Under the pieces are notes generated by a model. The model ran no database searches, was not told the origin of the DNA, and saw only the letters and a program-made list of their open reading frames with translations. Shown one piece after another: positions 1 through 8,002 of a DNA stretch of 64,000 nt (position 1 is its first letter; each line of letters starts with the position of its first letter). This DNA comes from Faunimonas pinastri (GTDB taxonomy: Bacteria > Pseudomonadota > Alphaproteobacteria > Rhizobiales > Afifellaceae), in NCBI RefSeq assembly GCF_900110915.1, contig NZ_FOFG01000001.1:248001-312000 (forward strand). Direction: 5' to 3'. The position numbers and the translations under genes are program-made.

Positions 1-2
1 AG

Positions 3-422
3 ATCTTCGGCTTCTCGCCGTTCGGCACGATGAAGCACGGCAAGCCGGACAGCGCGACGCTGAAGCCCGCCAGCCAGTGCAAGCCGATCGACTATCCCAG
101 GCCCGACGGCGTGCTCACCTTCGACCGGCTTTCCTCGGTCTATCTCTCCAACACCAATCACGCGGAAGACGAGCCGGTGCATCTGCGCGTCGCCGATCCG
201 GTGATCCAGAAGACCAGCGAGCACGACATCTATGCCGGGCCGTCGCAGAGATACTGCCCGGCCGGCGTCTACGAGTGGGTGGAGGAGGCGAGCCAGCCGC
301 GCTTCGTGATCAACGCGCAGAACTGCGTCCACTGCAAGACGTGCGATATCAAGGATCCGAACGCCAACATAACCTGGGTGCCGCCGCAAGGCGGCGAGGG
401 GCCGGTCTATCCGAACATGTGA
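3..422 (+). CDS. Electron transfer flavoprotein-ubiquinone oxidoreductase, C-terminal part (5' end outside window)
   Basis: The enzyme takes electrons from ETF (fatty acid and amino acid oxidation) and passes them to ubiquinone at the inner membrane. The frame is already open at the window edge, so only the last 139 residues are seen. They hold the C-terminal 4Fe-4S ferredoxin-like domain: a CPAGVYEW segment, then NCVHCKTCDI, which together supply the four cluster cysteines, followed by the typical ending PNANITWVPPQGGEGPVYPNM. The FAD and quinone parts lie upstream, outside the window. The next gene starts 10 bases after the stop and may be co-transcribed. Family assignment is secure. Confidence 0.95.
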   Translation: MFGFSPFGTMKHGKPDSATLKPASQCKPIDYPRPDGVLTFDRLSSVYLSNTNHAEDEPVHLRVADPVIQKTSEHDIYAGPSQRYCPAGVYEWVEEASQPRFVINAQNCVHCKTCDIKDPNANITWVPPQGGEGPVYPNM

Positions 423-432
423 GGGGGATGTC

Positions 433-747
433 GTGGAAACGACGGATCAGGAAATCGAAGGCTTCAGGATCGTCACCGTGGAGGGAATCCTGGAGGATCT
501 GGAAGTGCCGGACGTGTCCGCCCTGCAGGAGCGGTACGGTCCCGGCACCTTCGGCTGCCACGAGGCGCTGCATGTCTCATCGATCGAGCTGCAGTCCGTC
601 TCGGACAATCTGATGTCGCACCCGGCGGTGGCGCTGAACTCCGAATGGTACCAGCTGGCATACCGGGCGCACGAAGCGCTGGTGGAACTCTATCAGGCGA
701 TCGGTGCCGAACACCTGGCGACCGAGGATGAGGCGGAAGAGGCGTAA
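433..747 (+). CDS. Small acidic protein of unknown function
   Basis: This 104-residue protein has no domain that I recognise. It starts with GTG, with a GAGGGGG ribosome binding site at 421-427 just before it, inside the short gap after the ETF-QO stop. No signal peptide or membrane segment is visible. The middle reads FGCHEALHVSSIELQSVSDN, and the C-terminus is an alanine- and glutamate-rich helix-like stretch ending EDEAEEA. There is a single cysteine. The tight spacing suggests it shares a transcript with ETF-QO, but that does not give it a function. It is convergent with the small membrane protein gene that ends at 751. Confidence 0.7.
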   Translation: METTDQEIEGFRIVTVEGILEDLEVPDVSALQERYGPGTFGCHEALHVSSIELQSVSDNLMSHPAVALNSEWYQLAYRAHEALVELYQAIGAEHLATEDEAEEA

Positions 748-750
748 GCC

Positions 751-924
751 TCAGCGCTTCTTCGGCGTGTAGCGGCCGGTGGCCGGGTCGAGTTCCAGCG
801 TGTCGGTCGGCCGCTCGCGCACGCTGGTCATCTCGCGGTCGACTCGCGTCATCTCGCGTTTCAGCGCCTTCCAGGCGTAGGCGCCGCCGGCGACGATGAC
901 GCCAAGCAGGATGAACTGGGGCAT
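751..924 (-). CDS. 57-residue single-pass membrane protein, unknown function
   Basis: The protein begins MPQFILLGVIVAGGAYAWKALKREM: one hydrophobic N-terminal segment (about residues 3-16), then a charged cytoplasmic tail with two similar EMTRVDREMTSVRE stretches that look like a short coiled coil. The ATG at 922-924 has a strong GGAGGAACC site before it, so I prefer it to the longer frame starting at 1023. It follows the S49 peptidase gene by 10 bases in the same direction, so the two are probably one transcript. It could be a partner or anchor of the peptidase, but that is only inferred from position. Confidence 0.7.
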   Translation of the reverse strand: MPQFILLGVIVAGGAYAWKALKREMTRVDREMTSVRERPTDTLELDPATGRYTPKKR

Positions 925-934
925 GGTTCCTCCT

Positions 935-1828
935 CTACAGACCGAAGCGCGAACGGCTGGCCCGCTCTTCCAGTTCCGTGACGAAGCCGTCCGCGAGAGC
1001 CTGCCCGGCCATGGCGGGGGCACCGGAGGAAAGGCCGAGGCGGCGGGCGAGGAAACCCTTTTCCGAGCCGATGACCTTCAGCCGGGCCTTCTTGCCGAAG
1101 CGCTCGTGCAGCACGGTGCGCATGTCGCCAGTCCGGTCGGCGAGGCCCAATGAGACGGCGGTGCGGCCCGACCAGAACATGCCGGAGAAGATATCGGGAT
1201 TGTTGGCCAGCACGTCGCCGCGGCGCGATCGCACGAGGTCGATGAACATGTCGTGCACCTCTTCCTGGATCGCCTTGAGGCGCTGCACGTCTTCCGCCTT
1301 TTCCGGCTGGAAGGGATCGAGGATCACCTTGCTTTCGCCGGACGTGTAGACGCGCCGCTCGATGCCGAGCTTCCCGATCGCTCCGACAAAGCCGAAGCCG
1401 GCGGAAACCACGCCGATGGAGCCGACGATGGAGGCCGGGTCCACGATGATCTCGTCGCCGGCGCAGGCGATCATGTATCCGCCGGAGGCGCACACGTCCT
1501 CCACGAAGATCAGAACGCCCTTTTCCTTTTCCTCCGCCAGCGCGCGGATGCGGCGGTAGATCAGGTGCGACTGCACCGGCGAACCGCCGGGCGAATCGAT
1601 GATGATGGCGACGCAGGGGGCGGACTTGATGTCGAAGGCCTTCTTCAGCGTCGCCGCCGTGCCTTGCAGCGTCAGGCCCGCACGGAAACGCCCGCCCTGT
1701 CCGATCGTGCCGGAAAGCCGGACCACGGGGATGACGGGCGCATCCTTGCCGCCCGGAAACCACGATCTCACCCGCTGCCAAAAGCCGTCCTGCACGCCAA
1801 GTCCTTCCGAAATCTCGTTTCTTCTCAT
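935..1828 (-). CDS. S49 family signal-peptide-peptidase-like serine protease
   Basis: A 297-residue single-domain S49 (SppA/SohB-type) protease of the ClpP/crotonase fold. The expected nucleophile is Ser115 in VCASGGYM and the general base is Lys167 in SGESKVIL, giving the Ser/Lys dyad of SppA. An oxyanion-type segment IIIDSPGGSPV lies at 76-85. The length fits the short bacterial SppA forms, which work as oligomers. There is no clear N-terminal membrane anchor; the first 30 residues are amphipathic, so membrane attachment may come from the small membrane protein encoded just downstream. In the family the role is degrading leftover signal peptides or damaged membrane proteins. Confidence 0.9.
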   Translation of the reverse strand: MRRNEISEGLGVQDGFWQRVRSWFPGGKDAPVIPVVRLSGTIGQGGRFRAGLTLQGTAATLKKAFDIKSAPCVAIIIDSPGGSPVQSHLIYRRIRALAEEKEKGVLIFVEDVCASGGYMIACAGDEIIVDPASIVGSIGVVSAGFGFVGAIGKLGIERRVYTSGESKVILDPFQPEKAEDVQRLKAIQEEVHDMFIDLVRSRRGDVLANNPDIFSGMFWSGRTAVSLGLADRTGDMRTVLHERFGKKARLKVIGSEKGFLARRLGLSSGAPAMAGQALADGFVTELEERASRSRFGL

Positions 1829-1868
1829 GAAGATGACGCCCCGGTGCGGCTTTGGCTAGTCCCGCGCT

Positions 1869-2645
1869 CTACAGCGTTAACGAAGCCTCGCCGGCCAGCA
1901 CCGGCCCGGCGGCTTCCGTCCATCTGCCGTCGCTCTCGTGCAGCACCAGCGGTGGCGCGAGGCGGAAGGGGGCGCGATTGCCCTTGGTGGCCGTCACCAG
2001 AACGCGGTTGGCCGGCTCGTCGGCATGCGGATGCACGGCAATGACCGCGATGGCGCCCCAGCCCTGACCCAGCGCCTGCAGGAGCCGCGGCAGGGCATCG
2101 GCCCGATGAACGATGCCGAGCCGGCCACCCTGGCCCAGCAGGCCGGATGCGGTTCGGATCCAGTTCGCCAGCGTGTCGGCGTCGCCCACATGCGCGGCGG
2201 CGCGGTGCGGATCGGGTGAGACGCGGCCCTCGTCCGGCATCGCAAAGGGCGGGTTCATGAGGACCCAGCACGCGCCGCCATCGGCCAGCCCGTAGGTTTC
2301 CCGTTCCGGCCTTCGCGCCGTGACGTCACCTTCAAGAAGGGTGACGCGGCCGGCGAATCCCGCATTTTCCGGCAGGTCGAGCGCGGCGCGGCCGAGCGCG
2401 ATCATCGCCGGATTGTTTTCCACCCCGATCACTTTCGCGTGGGAGAGGCGCGCGGCCAGCGAAAAGGCGATGGCGCCCACTCCCGTGCCGAGATCGACGA
2501 GGAGGCCTTCCGTTTCAGCCGGAACTAGGGCCTGCAACAACGCCGCGTCGAGACCGACGCGGTGGCCCCGCCGGGGTTGCAGCAGGCGCACACGGCCGCC
2601 CAGGAAGGCGTCGGTCGTGGTATCGCCCGAATCGACGGGCTTCAT
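1869..2645 (-). CDS. tRNA1(Val) adenine-N6 methyltransferase-like protein (TrmN6/YfiC type)
   Basis: A 258-residue class I SAM-dependent methyltransferase. The SAM-binding motif I is DLGTGVGAIA at 51-60, followed by VENNP at 75-79, and the catalytic NPPF tetrad typical of N6-adenine methyltransferases is at 131-134. The layout matches the YfiC/TrmN6 family, which methylates A37 of tRNA1(Val), though substrate cannot be proved from sequence; the neighbouring possibility is a 16S/23S N6-adenine or HemK-like enzyme. The start codon overlaps the stop of the DUF2007 gene by an ATGA overlap, so translation is likely coupled. Confidence 0.85.
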   Translation of the reverse strand: MKPVDSGDTTTDAFLGGRVRLLQPRRGHRVGLDAALLQALVPAETEGLLVDLGTGVGAIAFSLAARLSHAKVIGVENNPAMIALGRAALDLPENAGFAGRVTLLEGDVTARRPERETYGLADGGACWVLMNPPFAMPDEGRVSPDPHRAAAHVGDADTLANWIRTASGLLGQGGRLGIVHRADALPRLLQALGQGWGAIAVIAVHPHADEPANRVLVTATKGNRAPFRLAPPLVLHESDGRWTEAAGPVLAGEASLTL

Positions 2646-2875
2646 TCCCGTCGCGCCGCGGGCAGTTCGGCGGCGAGGCCGGCTTCCTCGAGGATCCGGC
2701 GGGCGCGCGGAAGCTCATCCCGGGCGACGAGGCAGCGGCGCGGGATCACGCCGAGCGAGCCCTCGACGATGCTCATATTCTGGTCCGCGACGGCGAAGCG
2801 GATACCGGCTTCGGCAAGCAGGGCCTGAATGAAGGACAAGAGAACCGGATCGTTGGTGCGCAGAAGTTCGTCCAT
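2642..2875 (-). CDS. DUF2007 domain protein
   Basis: A 77-residue protein beginning MDELLRTNDPVLLSFIQALL and containing the DUF2007 pattern: a short alpha-beta unit with an AEAGIRFAVADQNMS segment and a second helix DELPRARRILEEAG. Members are small cytoplasmic proteins sometimes called putative signal-transducing proteins; the real role is unknown. I chose the ATG at 2873-2875 because the upstream extension has no homology-like character and the family starts here. It is the first gene of a leftward group with the tRNA methyltransferase (4-base overlap) and is divergent from the polyprenyl synthase gene. Confidence 0.85.
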   Translation of the reverse strand: MDELLRTNDPVLLSFIQALLAEAGIRFAVADQNMSIVEGSLGVIPRRCLVARDELPRARRILEEAGLAAELPAARRE

Positions 2876-3010
2876 GAGCAAGCCTAGTCGGGAGAAGGGG
2901 TGCGGCGAAGTGCGTTTAGCCTTTGGACGCAACATTTGCACCCTTGACCCTCTTTATGCTGTTTATGTCGCCGATGCCGGGTCCGAGGGTCGCCTCGAAG
3001 GAGAATTGGT

Positions 3011-4027
3011 GTGGGAGTAGTGTTGTCTTTCGAGGATTCCGAGGAACGTCGCGCCTCCATCGAGCCGCTGCTGAAGGTCACCGCTGCCGGCATGGCAGAG
3101 GTGAACCGGATCGCCGTCGAAAAGACCGGCTCCGACGTCAAGCTCATCCCCGAAGTGGCGCGCTACCTAATCGATTCCGGCGGCAAGCGCCTGCGCCCGA
3201 TGCTGACCATTGCCGCGGCCCAGGCCTGCGATGCGCCGGCGGATGCCGCGGTGAAGCTCGCGACGGCCGTGGAGTTCATGCACACCGCCACGCTGTTCCA
3301 TGACGACGTGGTGGACGAAAGCAACACGCGGCGCGGCAAGCAGACGGCGCGGCTCGTCTGGGGCAACCAGGAAAGCGTGCTGGTCGGAGATTTCCTGCTG
3401 GGCCAGGCTTTCAAGATGATGGTCGAGGTCGGCTCGCTGGAAGCGCTGGACGTGCTTTCCACCGCCGCCTGCACGATCGCCGAGGGCGAGGTCCTGCAGC
3501 TCGGCACGGCCAAGAACACCGACACGACCGAAGACGAATATCTCGACGTGATCCGCGGCAAGACGGCGGCGCTCTTTTCCGCCGCGGCGGAAGTCGGCCC
3601 CATCCTCGCCGGGTCCGACCGTTCCGTGCGCGCCGCCTTCCGCTCCTACGGCGCCAATCTGGGCATCGCCTTCCAGCTCATCGACGACGCGCTGGATTAC
3701 GGCGGCACGTCGGCGCAGCTCGGCAAGAATGTCGGCGACGACTTCCGCGAGGGCAAGGTGACGCTGCCGATCGTGCTCGCCTATCGGCGCGGCACCGCCG
3801 ACGATCGTGCGTTCTGGCAGCGCAGCCTGATCGAGGGCTCCATCGAGGAGGGCGACCTTGAGCGGGCCATCTCTCTTCTCGACCGTACCAAGGCGATTGC
3901 CGACACGATCGAGCGGGCGCGCCATTATGGCGCGATGGCCACCGATGCGCTCGCCTGGCTGCCGGAATCGGCCAGCAAGTCCGCCCTTCTGGAGGCCGTC
4001 CGGTTCTCCATCGAGCGTGCCCATTGA
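3011..4027 (+). CDS. ispB: Polyprenyl diphosphate synthase (octaprenyl/decaprenyl type)
   Basis: A 338-residue trans-prenyltransferase that extends farnesyl diphosphate with isopentenyl diphosphate to make the ubiquinone side chain. Both aspartate-rich motifs are intact: DDVVD at 98-102 and DDALD at 225-229. The substrate-binding GGKRLRP is at 57-63. The GTG start at 3011 has an AAGGAG site seven bases before it. Chain length (C40 or C50) cannot be read reliably; alphaproteobacteria often make C50. The divergent DUF2007 gene begins 135 bases upstream, so the promoter lies in 2876-3010. Confidence 0.93.
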   Translation: MGVVLSFEDSEERRASIEPLLKVTAAGMAEVNRIAVEKTGSDVKLIPEVARYLIDSGGKRLRPMLTIAAAQACDAPADAAVKLATAVEFMHTATLFHDDVVDESNTRRGKQTARLVWGNQESVLVGDFLLGQAFKMMVEVGSLEALDVLSTAACTIAEGEVLQLGTAKNTDTTEDEYLDVIRGKTAALFSAAAEVGPILAGSDRSVRAAFRSYGANLGIAFQLIDDALDYGGTSAQLGKNVGDDFREGKVTLPIVLAYRRGTADDRAFWQRSLIEGSIEEGDLERAISLLDRTKAIADTIERARHYGAMATDALAWLPESASKSALLEAVRFSIERAH

Positions 4028-4107
4028 TGGGTGCACACCCCGGTCGGGTGACCCTCAGGCCAAGGGGCTGTTGCCCCACGGCCTTCTGAAGCTATTGTTC
4101 TGATCAA

Positions 4108-5946
4108 ATGCAGCGGAGCGGAAAAAGAATGGGACGCGTCATGAGGGGGATGCGAATGGGCCGTTCAGTGCCGGCCATTGCCCTCGCCGTACTGCTGCTC
4201 GGCCATGCGGCCCACGCCGCCACCGTCGTCACCGAAGATTTCGGCGAGGAAACGCTGGCCGGCGATTTCCTGTCCGCGCTGAATGCCGATGCGGAGAAGG
4301 ATCTCGACAAGGCATCCTTCTTCTATCAGCGCTCGCTGCATCAGGACCCCGACGATCTCCTATTCCTGGAGCGTGCGCTGGTTCTCAGCGCCTCCACCGG
4401 TGAGATGGCCGATGCGCAACGTTATGCCGACACGATGCTGCGCCGTGCGCCCGACAGTCGCGCCGCGCGCCTCGTGCTCGCCGTCGCCGACTTCAAGGAA
4501 GGCAAGTATCCGGATGCGCAGCTCGTGCTCGGGACGAAGGGCACGGATGCGCTGGGCGAGCTCACCAAGGGGCTGCTGAACGCCTGGGCCGATTTCGGGC
4601 GTGGCAACACCGACCAGGCGCTGGCCCGCATCCAGAGCCTCAAGGGGGAGGCATGGTTCGAGCCCTTCAAGCTGCTTCATTCCTCCTATATCGCGACGCT
4701 GGCCGGCCGCAGCGAGGATGCGCTCAAGCTCCTGAAGCAGGCGCGTGACGCCGACCAGAACGCCGTACGCATCACCGAGGGCTACGCGCGCGTGCTGGCG
4801 CAGTTGAACCGCCGCGACGAGGCGGTGCAGGTGCTGGACGAATATCTGACGCGCTTCCCCGACAATCCGCTGGCCACCGCCACGCTGGCCGAGATCAAGT
4901 CCGGCAAGCCCGTGAAGCCCTCCGTGGGCACGCCGGCGCAAGGCGCGGCGGAAGTGCTGGCGGGAATCGGCGCGGCGCTGGGCGACGATGGCGGCATCGA
5001 GGTGCCGACCCTGTTCCTGCGCCTCGCCATGCATCTCGACCCCAATGCTTCCGACGGCCTCGCCGCCGTGACGCTGGGCAGCCTGCTCGTCGACAATGGC
5101 AATGGCGATACCGGCATCAAGCTGCTTGAAAGCGTCGATCCGGCCGAGCCCTTCCGCTCGCTGGGCCTGCTGCGCGCGGCGCTGGCGCTGGACCAGATGG
5201 ACAAGGCCGGGGAGGCGGAGACCGCCTTCAAGGCATCCATCGAGCGCAATCCGGACGACATCCAGGCGCGCATCGCCTTCGGCAACATGCTGCGCAGCCA
5301 CGAGCGCTTCAAGGAATCGGCCGATCTCTACAGCTCCGCGATTTCCAAGATCCCCAATCCCGGCAAGCCGGACTGGACGATCTTCTATTTCCGCGGCATC
5401 GACTACGAGCGGGACAATCAATGGCCGAAGGCCGAGGCGGATTTCAAGAAGGCGCTGGAGCTCTTTCCCGACCAGCCGCTGGTCCTGAACTATCTCGGCT
5501 ATTCCTGGGTTGATCGCGGCCTGAACATGCAGCCGGCGCTCGACATGATCCGCAAGGCCGTGGAGCTTCGCCCCAAGGACGGCTTCATCGTGGATAGCCT
5601 GGGCTGGGCCTTCTACAAGCTCGGGCGCTATCCGGAAGCGGTGGAGCAGCTGGAGAACGCGGTCGCCCTCCGGCCGGAGGATCCGACGATCAACGACCAT
5701 CTGGGCGATGCCTACTGGAAGACGGGCCGGGTGCTGGAGGCGCAGTTCCAGTGGCGTCACGCGCGCGACCTCGGCGCCAAGGAGCCGGACCTCGCGCTGA
5801 TCAACCGGAAGATCGCCGCGCGACAGCTGATCGAGAAGGATGCCGACCCGGCTCCGCAGGGACAGCCCGCCACGCCGCCGCAGCAATCCCAGCCGGCGCC
5901 CGGCAAGGCTTCGGCGGACGCGCCCCCGGCGCCCGACAAGATCTGA
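4108..5946 (+). CDS. Exported tetratricopeptide-repeat protein
   Basis: A 612-residue protein with an N-terminal signal sequence (SVPAIALAVLLLGHAAHA, cleavage expected after AHA) followed by TPR helices along most of its length. Several classic TPR units are readable, for example the stretch around EAETAFKASIERNPDDIQAR and PEAVEQLENAVALRPEDPTI. The C-terminus is a proline/alanine-rich tail of about 35 residues. Several Met codons precede the signal; the ATG at 4132 or 4156 may be the true start. Similar TPR proteins stand beside polyprenyl synthase and ispE in related bacteria, with unproved roles in the periplasm or at the outer membrane. Confidence 0.85.
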   Translation: MQRSGKRMGRVMRGMRMGRSVPAIALAVLLLGHAAHAATVVTEDFGEETLAGDFLSALNADAEKDLDKASFFYQRSLHQDPDDLLFLERALVLSASTGEMADAQRYADTMLRRAPDSRAARLVLAVADFKEGKYPDAQLVLGTKGTDALGELTKGLLNAWADFGRGNTDQALARIQSLKGEAWFEPFKLLHSSYIATLAGRSEDALKLLKQARDADQNAVRITEGYARVLAQLNRRDEAVQVLDEYLTRFPDNPLATATLAEIKSGKPVKPSVGTPAQGAAEVLAGIGAALGDDGGIEVPTLFLRLAMHLDPNASDGLAAVTLGSLLVDNGNGDTGIKLLESVDPAEPFRSLGLLRAALALDQMDKAGEAETAFKASIERNPDDIQARIAFGNMLRSHERFKESADLYSSAISKIPNPGKPDWTIFYFRGIDYERDNQWPKAEADFKKALELFPDQPLVLNYLGYSWVDRGLNMQPALDMIRKAVELRPKDGFIVDSLGWAFYKLGRYPEAVEQLENAVALRPEDPTINDHLGDAYWKTGRVLEAQFQWRHARDLGAKEPDLALINRKIAARQLIEKDADPAPQGQPATPPQQSQPAPGKASADAPPAPDKI

Positions 5947-5958
5947 TCCCATCCGATC

Positions 5959-6831
5959 TTGCCTGCGCTTCCCGCAAGGTGGCTTGCCGCCGCCAAGATC
6001 AACCTTGCGCTGCACGTCACCGCGCAGCGCCCGGACGGCTACCACGATCTCGAAAGCCTCGTCGTCTTCGCCGATCTGGGCGACGCGGTTTCCGTATCGC
6101 GCGCCGACACGCTGTCGCTTGAGGTCAGCGGCCCCTTCGCCGCCCATGCGCCGGGCGGCCCGGAAAACCTCGGCTGGCGTGCCGCTCTGGCGCTGGACCG
6201 TGCGGCGGGAAATGGCGGCCGAGGTGCCGCGATCGCGCTTTCCAAGGAGATCCCCGCCGGCACCGGTTTCGGCGGCGGTTCGGCCGACGCGGCAACGGTA
6301 CTGATCGCGCTGAACACGCTCTGGGATCTCGGTCTCTCCAACCGGGAACTCGCCGGAATCGGCGCGCCTCTGGGGGCCGATATCGCGATGTGCGTCCATT
6401 CCCGCGCGTTGCTGGCCGGCGGCGTCGGCGATGCGATCGAGGCCGTTCCGGGCATGCCGCCGTTGTCGATGCTGCTGGTCTGGCCGGGACGATCCGTCTC
6501 CACGCCGGCGGTGTTTCGCGCGCTGACGGAGCGGAGCAACCCGCCTCTGCCGAAGCTCGGGGCGGATTGGCTCAGGACACCCGCGGCCGTCGTCGATTAT
6601 CTCTCAGGCACCCGCAACGATCTGGAGCCGGTGGCCCGCTCGCTGGAGCCGGCGATTTCCGATGCGCTCGATGCCATCGCGGCGACATCCGGCTGCGCGC
6701 TCGCGCGCATGTCCGGCTCGGGAGCCGGCTGTTTCGGGATTTATCCGGACATGGATCAGGCTCGGGCGGCCGCCGTGGAAATCGGCTGTGCTTATCCTGA
6801 CTGGTGGGTGCGGGCGACGCTCGCTTCCTGA
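5959..6831 (+). CDS. ispE: 4-diphosphocytidyl-2-C-methyl-D-erythritol kinase
   Basis: A 290-residue GHMP kinase of the MEP isoprenoid pathway that phosphorylates CDP-methylerythritol with ATP. The N-terminal AAAKINLALHV holds the substrate-binding lysine, and the ATP loop GTGFGGGSA is at 101-109; a third GHMP motif, MSGSGAGCFG, lies near the C-terminus. The start is taken as TTG at 5959, 12 bases after the TPR gene, because the family begins just before the KINL motif and no ATG or GTG fits. The product feeds the polyprenyl synthase encoded upstream. Confidence 0.92.
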   Translation: MPALPARWLAAAKINLALHVTAQRPDGYHDLESLVVFADLGDAVSVSRADTLSLEVSGPFAAHAPGGPENLGWRAALALDRAAGNGGRGAAIALSKEIPAGTGFGGGSADAATVLIALNTLWDLGLSNRELAGIGAPLGADIAMCVHSRALLAGGVGDAIEAVPGMPPLSMLLVWPGRSVSTPAVFRALTERSNPPLPKLGADWLRTPAAVVDYLSGTRNDLEPVARSLEPAISDALDAIAATSGCALARMSGSGAGCFGIYPDMDQARAAAVEIGCAYPDWWVRATLAS

Positions 6832-6964
6832 GGACCGGGTGCCCGGTCGGCGACGCCGCTTCTTGTCGGGACGGTGACATCGAAACCGGCCCGGGGCGGG
6901 GATTGTCTTGACCCCGGCAACCCGGCATGGCACCCAAACTCCGAAATTCTGACCGGGGTCTGCC

Positions 6965-7930
6965 TTGAGCGGTTCGAGCCTTTCCGACATTCCGAGCCAT
7001 ATGGACCCGCGCCGGTCCTTCCAGGGCCTGATCCTGACGCTGCAGCGTTATTGGGCGGACTATGGCTGCGTGATTCTGCAGCCCTACGACATGGAAGTGG
7101 GCGCCGGCACGTTCCATCCGGGAACGACCCTGCGTTCGCTCGGTCCGCGTCCGTGGAAGGCCGCCTATGTGCAGCCGTCGCGTCGACCCACGGATGGCCG
7201 TTACGGCGAGAATCCGAACCGGCTGCAGCATTATTATCAGTTTCAGGTCATTTTGAAGCCGTCTCCTCCGGAGCTGCAGGACCTGTATCTCGGTTCGCTC
7301 GCCGCTATCGGCATCGATCCGGCGTTGCACGACATCCGCTTCGTCGAGGACGATTGGGAAAGCCCGACGCTCGGCGCCTGGGGCCTCGGCTGGGAATGCT
7401 GGTGCGACGGCATGGAGGTGTCGCAGTTCACCTATTTCCAGCAGGTCGCGGGTTTCGAGTGCGCGCCTGTCTCGGGCGAGCTGACCTATGGTCTGGAGCG
7501 TCTCGCCATGTATGTGCAGGGGGTGGACAGCATCTACGACCTGAACTTCAACGGCCGGGAAGGCGCGGAAAAGGTCAGCTACGGCGATGTCTTCCTGCAG
7601 GCCGAGCAGGAATTCTCGCGCCACAATTTCGATCACGCCTCGACGGAGATGCTGCTTCGCCACTTCGAGGATGCCGAGCGCGAATGCATGGCGCTCTTGG
7701 AAGCCGGCAAGCCGGAGCGCGAGGGCGGCCTGCATCGCATGGTGCTGCCGGCCTACGACCAATGCATCAAGGCGAGCCATCGCTTCAACCTGCTGGATGC
7801 GCGCGGCGTGATCTCCGTCACCGAGCGGCAGAGCTACATCCTGCGCGTCCGCACGCTGGCGCGGGCCTGCGGCGCGGCTTGGCTGCAGACGGACGCCGGC
7901 GGCCACACCGTCGTCGAGAAGGCGGCCTGA
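6965..7930 (+). CDS. glyQ: Glycyl-tRNA synthetase alpha subunit
   Basis: The catalytic subunit of the alpha2beta2 glycyl-tRNA synthetase. The 321-residue sequence contains the family's [18 protein letters not shown] start of domain, the [16 protein letters not shown] segment, the class II motif [23 protein letters not shown], and [11 protein letters not shown]. Length is normal. Either TTG at 6965 or ATG at 7001 (residue 13) may be the start; neither has a strong ribosome site. A CTTGAC box at 6907-6912 could be part of its promoter. The beta subunit gene lies about 1.8 kb on, separated by an oppositely directed c-di-GMP gene. Confidence 0.96.
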   Translation: MSGSSLSDIPSHMDPRRSFQGLILTLQRYWADYGCVILQPYDMEVGAGTFHPGTTLRSLGPRPWKAAYVQPSRRPTDGRYGENPNRLQHYYQFQVILKPSPPELQDLYLGSLAAIGIDPALHDIRFVEDDWESPTLGAWGLGWECWCDGMEVSQFTYFQQVAGFECAPVSGELTYGLERLAMYVQGVDSIYDLNFNGREGAEKVSYGDVFLQAEQEFSRHNFDHASTEMLLRHFEDAERECMALLEAGKPEREGGLHRMVLPAYDQCIKASHRFNLLDARGVISVTERQSYILRVRTLARACGAAWLQTDAGGHTVVEKAA

Positions 7931-7956
7931 GGGACGTCAAAGGGGAGGAGTTGGTC

Positions 7957-7980
7957 CGGCCCGCCCTTCCGGGCCGCCTT
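7957..7980 (+). terminator. Possible glyQ terminator hairpin
   Basis: A 7-bp stem CGGCCCG (7957-7963) pairs with CGGGCCG (7970-7976) around a CCCTTC loop, followed by a weak pyrimidine run CCTTTC. It lies 27 bases after the glyQ stop and before the end of the convergent EAL gene. The short tail makes it an uncertain terminator. Confidence 0.4.
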
Positions 7981-8002
7981 TCGGGCGCTGAAGCCGGGCC
8001 GG

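Noticed and set aside
4360-6399. A 679-codon minus-strand frame opposite the TPR protein and ispE
   Set aside because: Antisense shadow in high-GC DNA; no ribosome site or recognisable domain.
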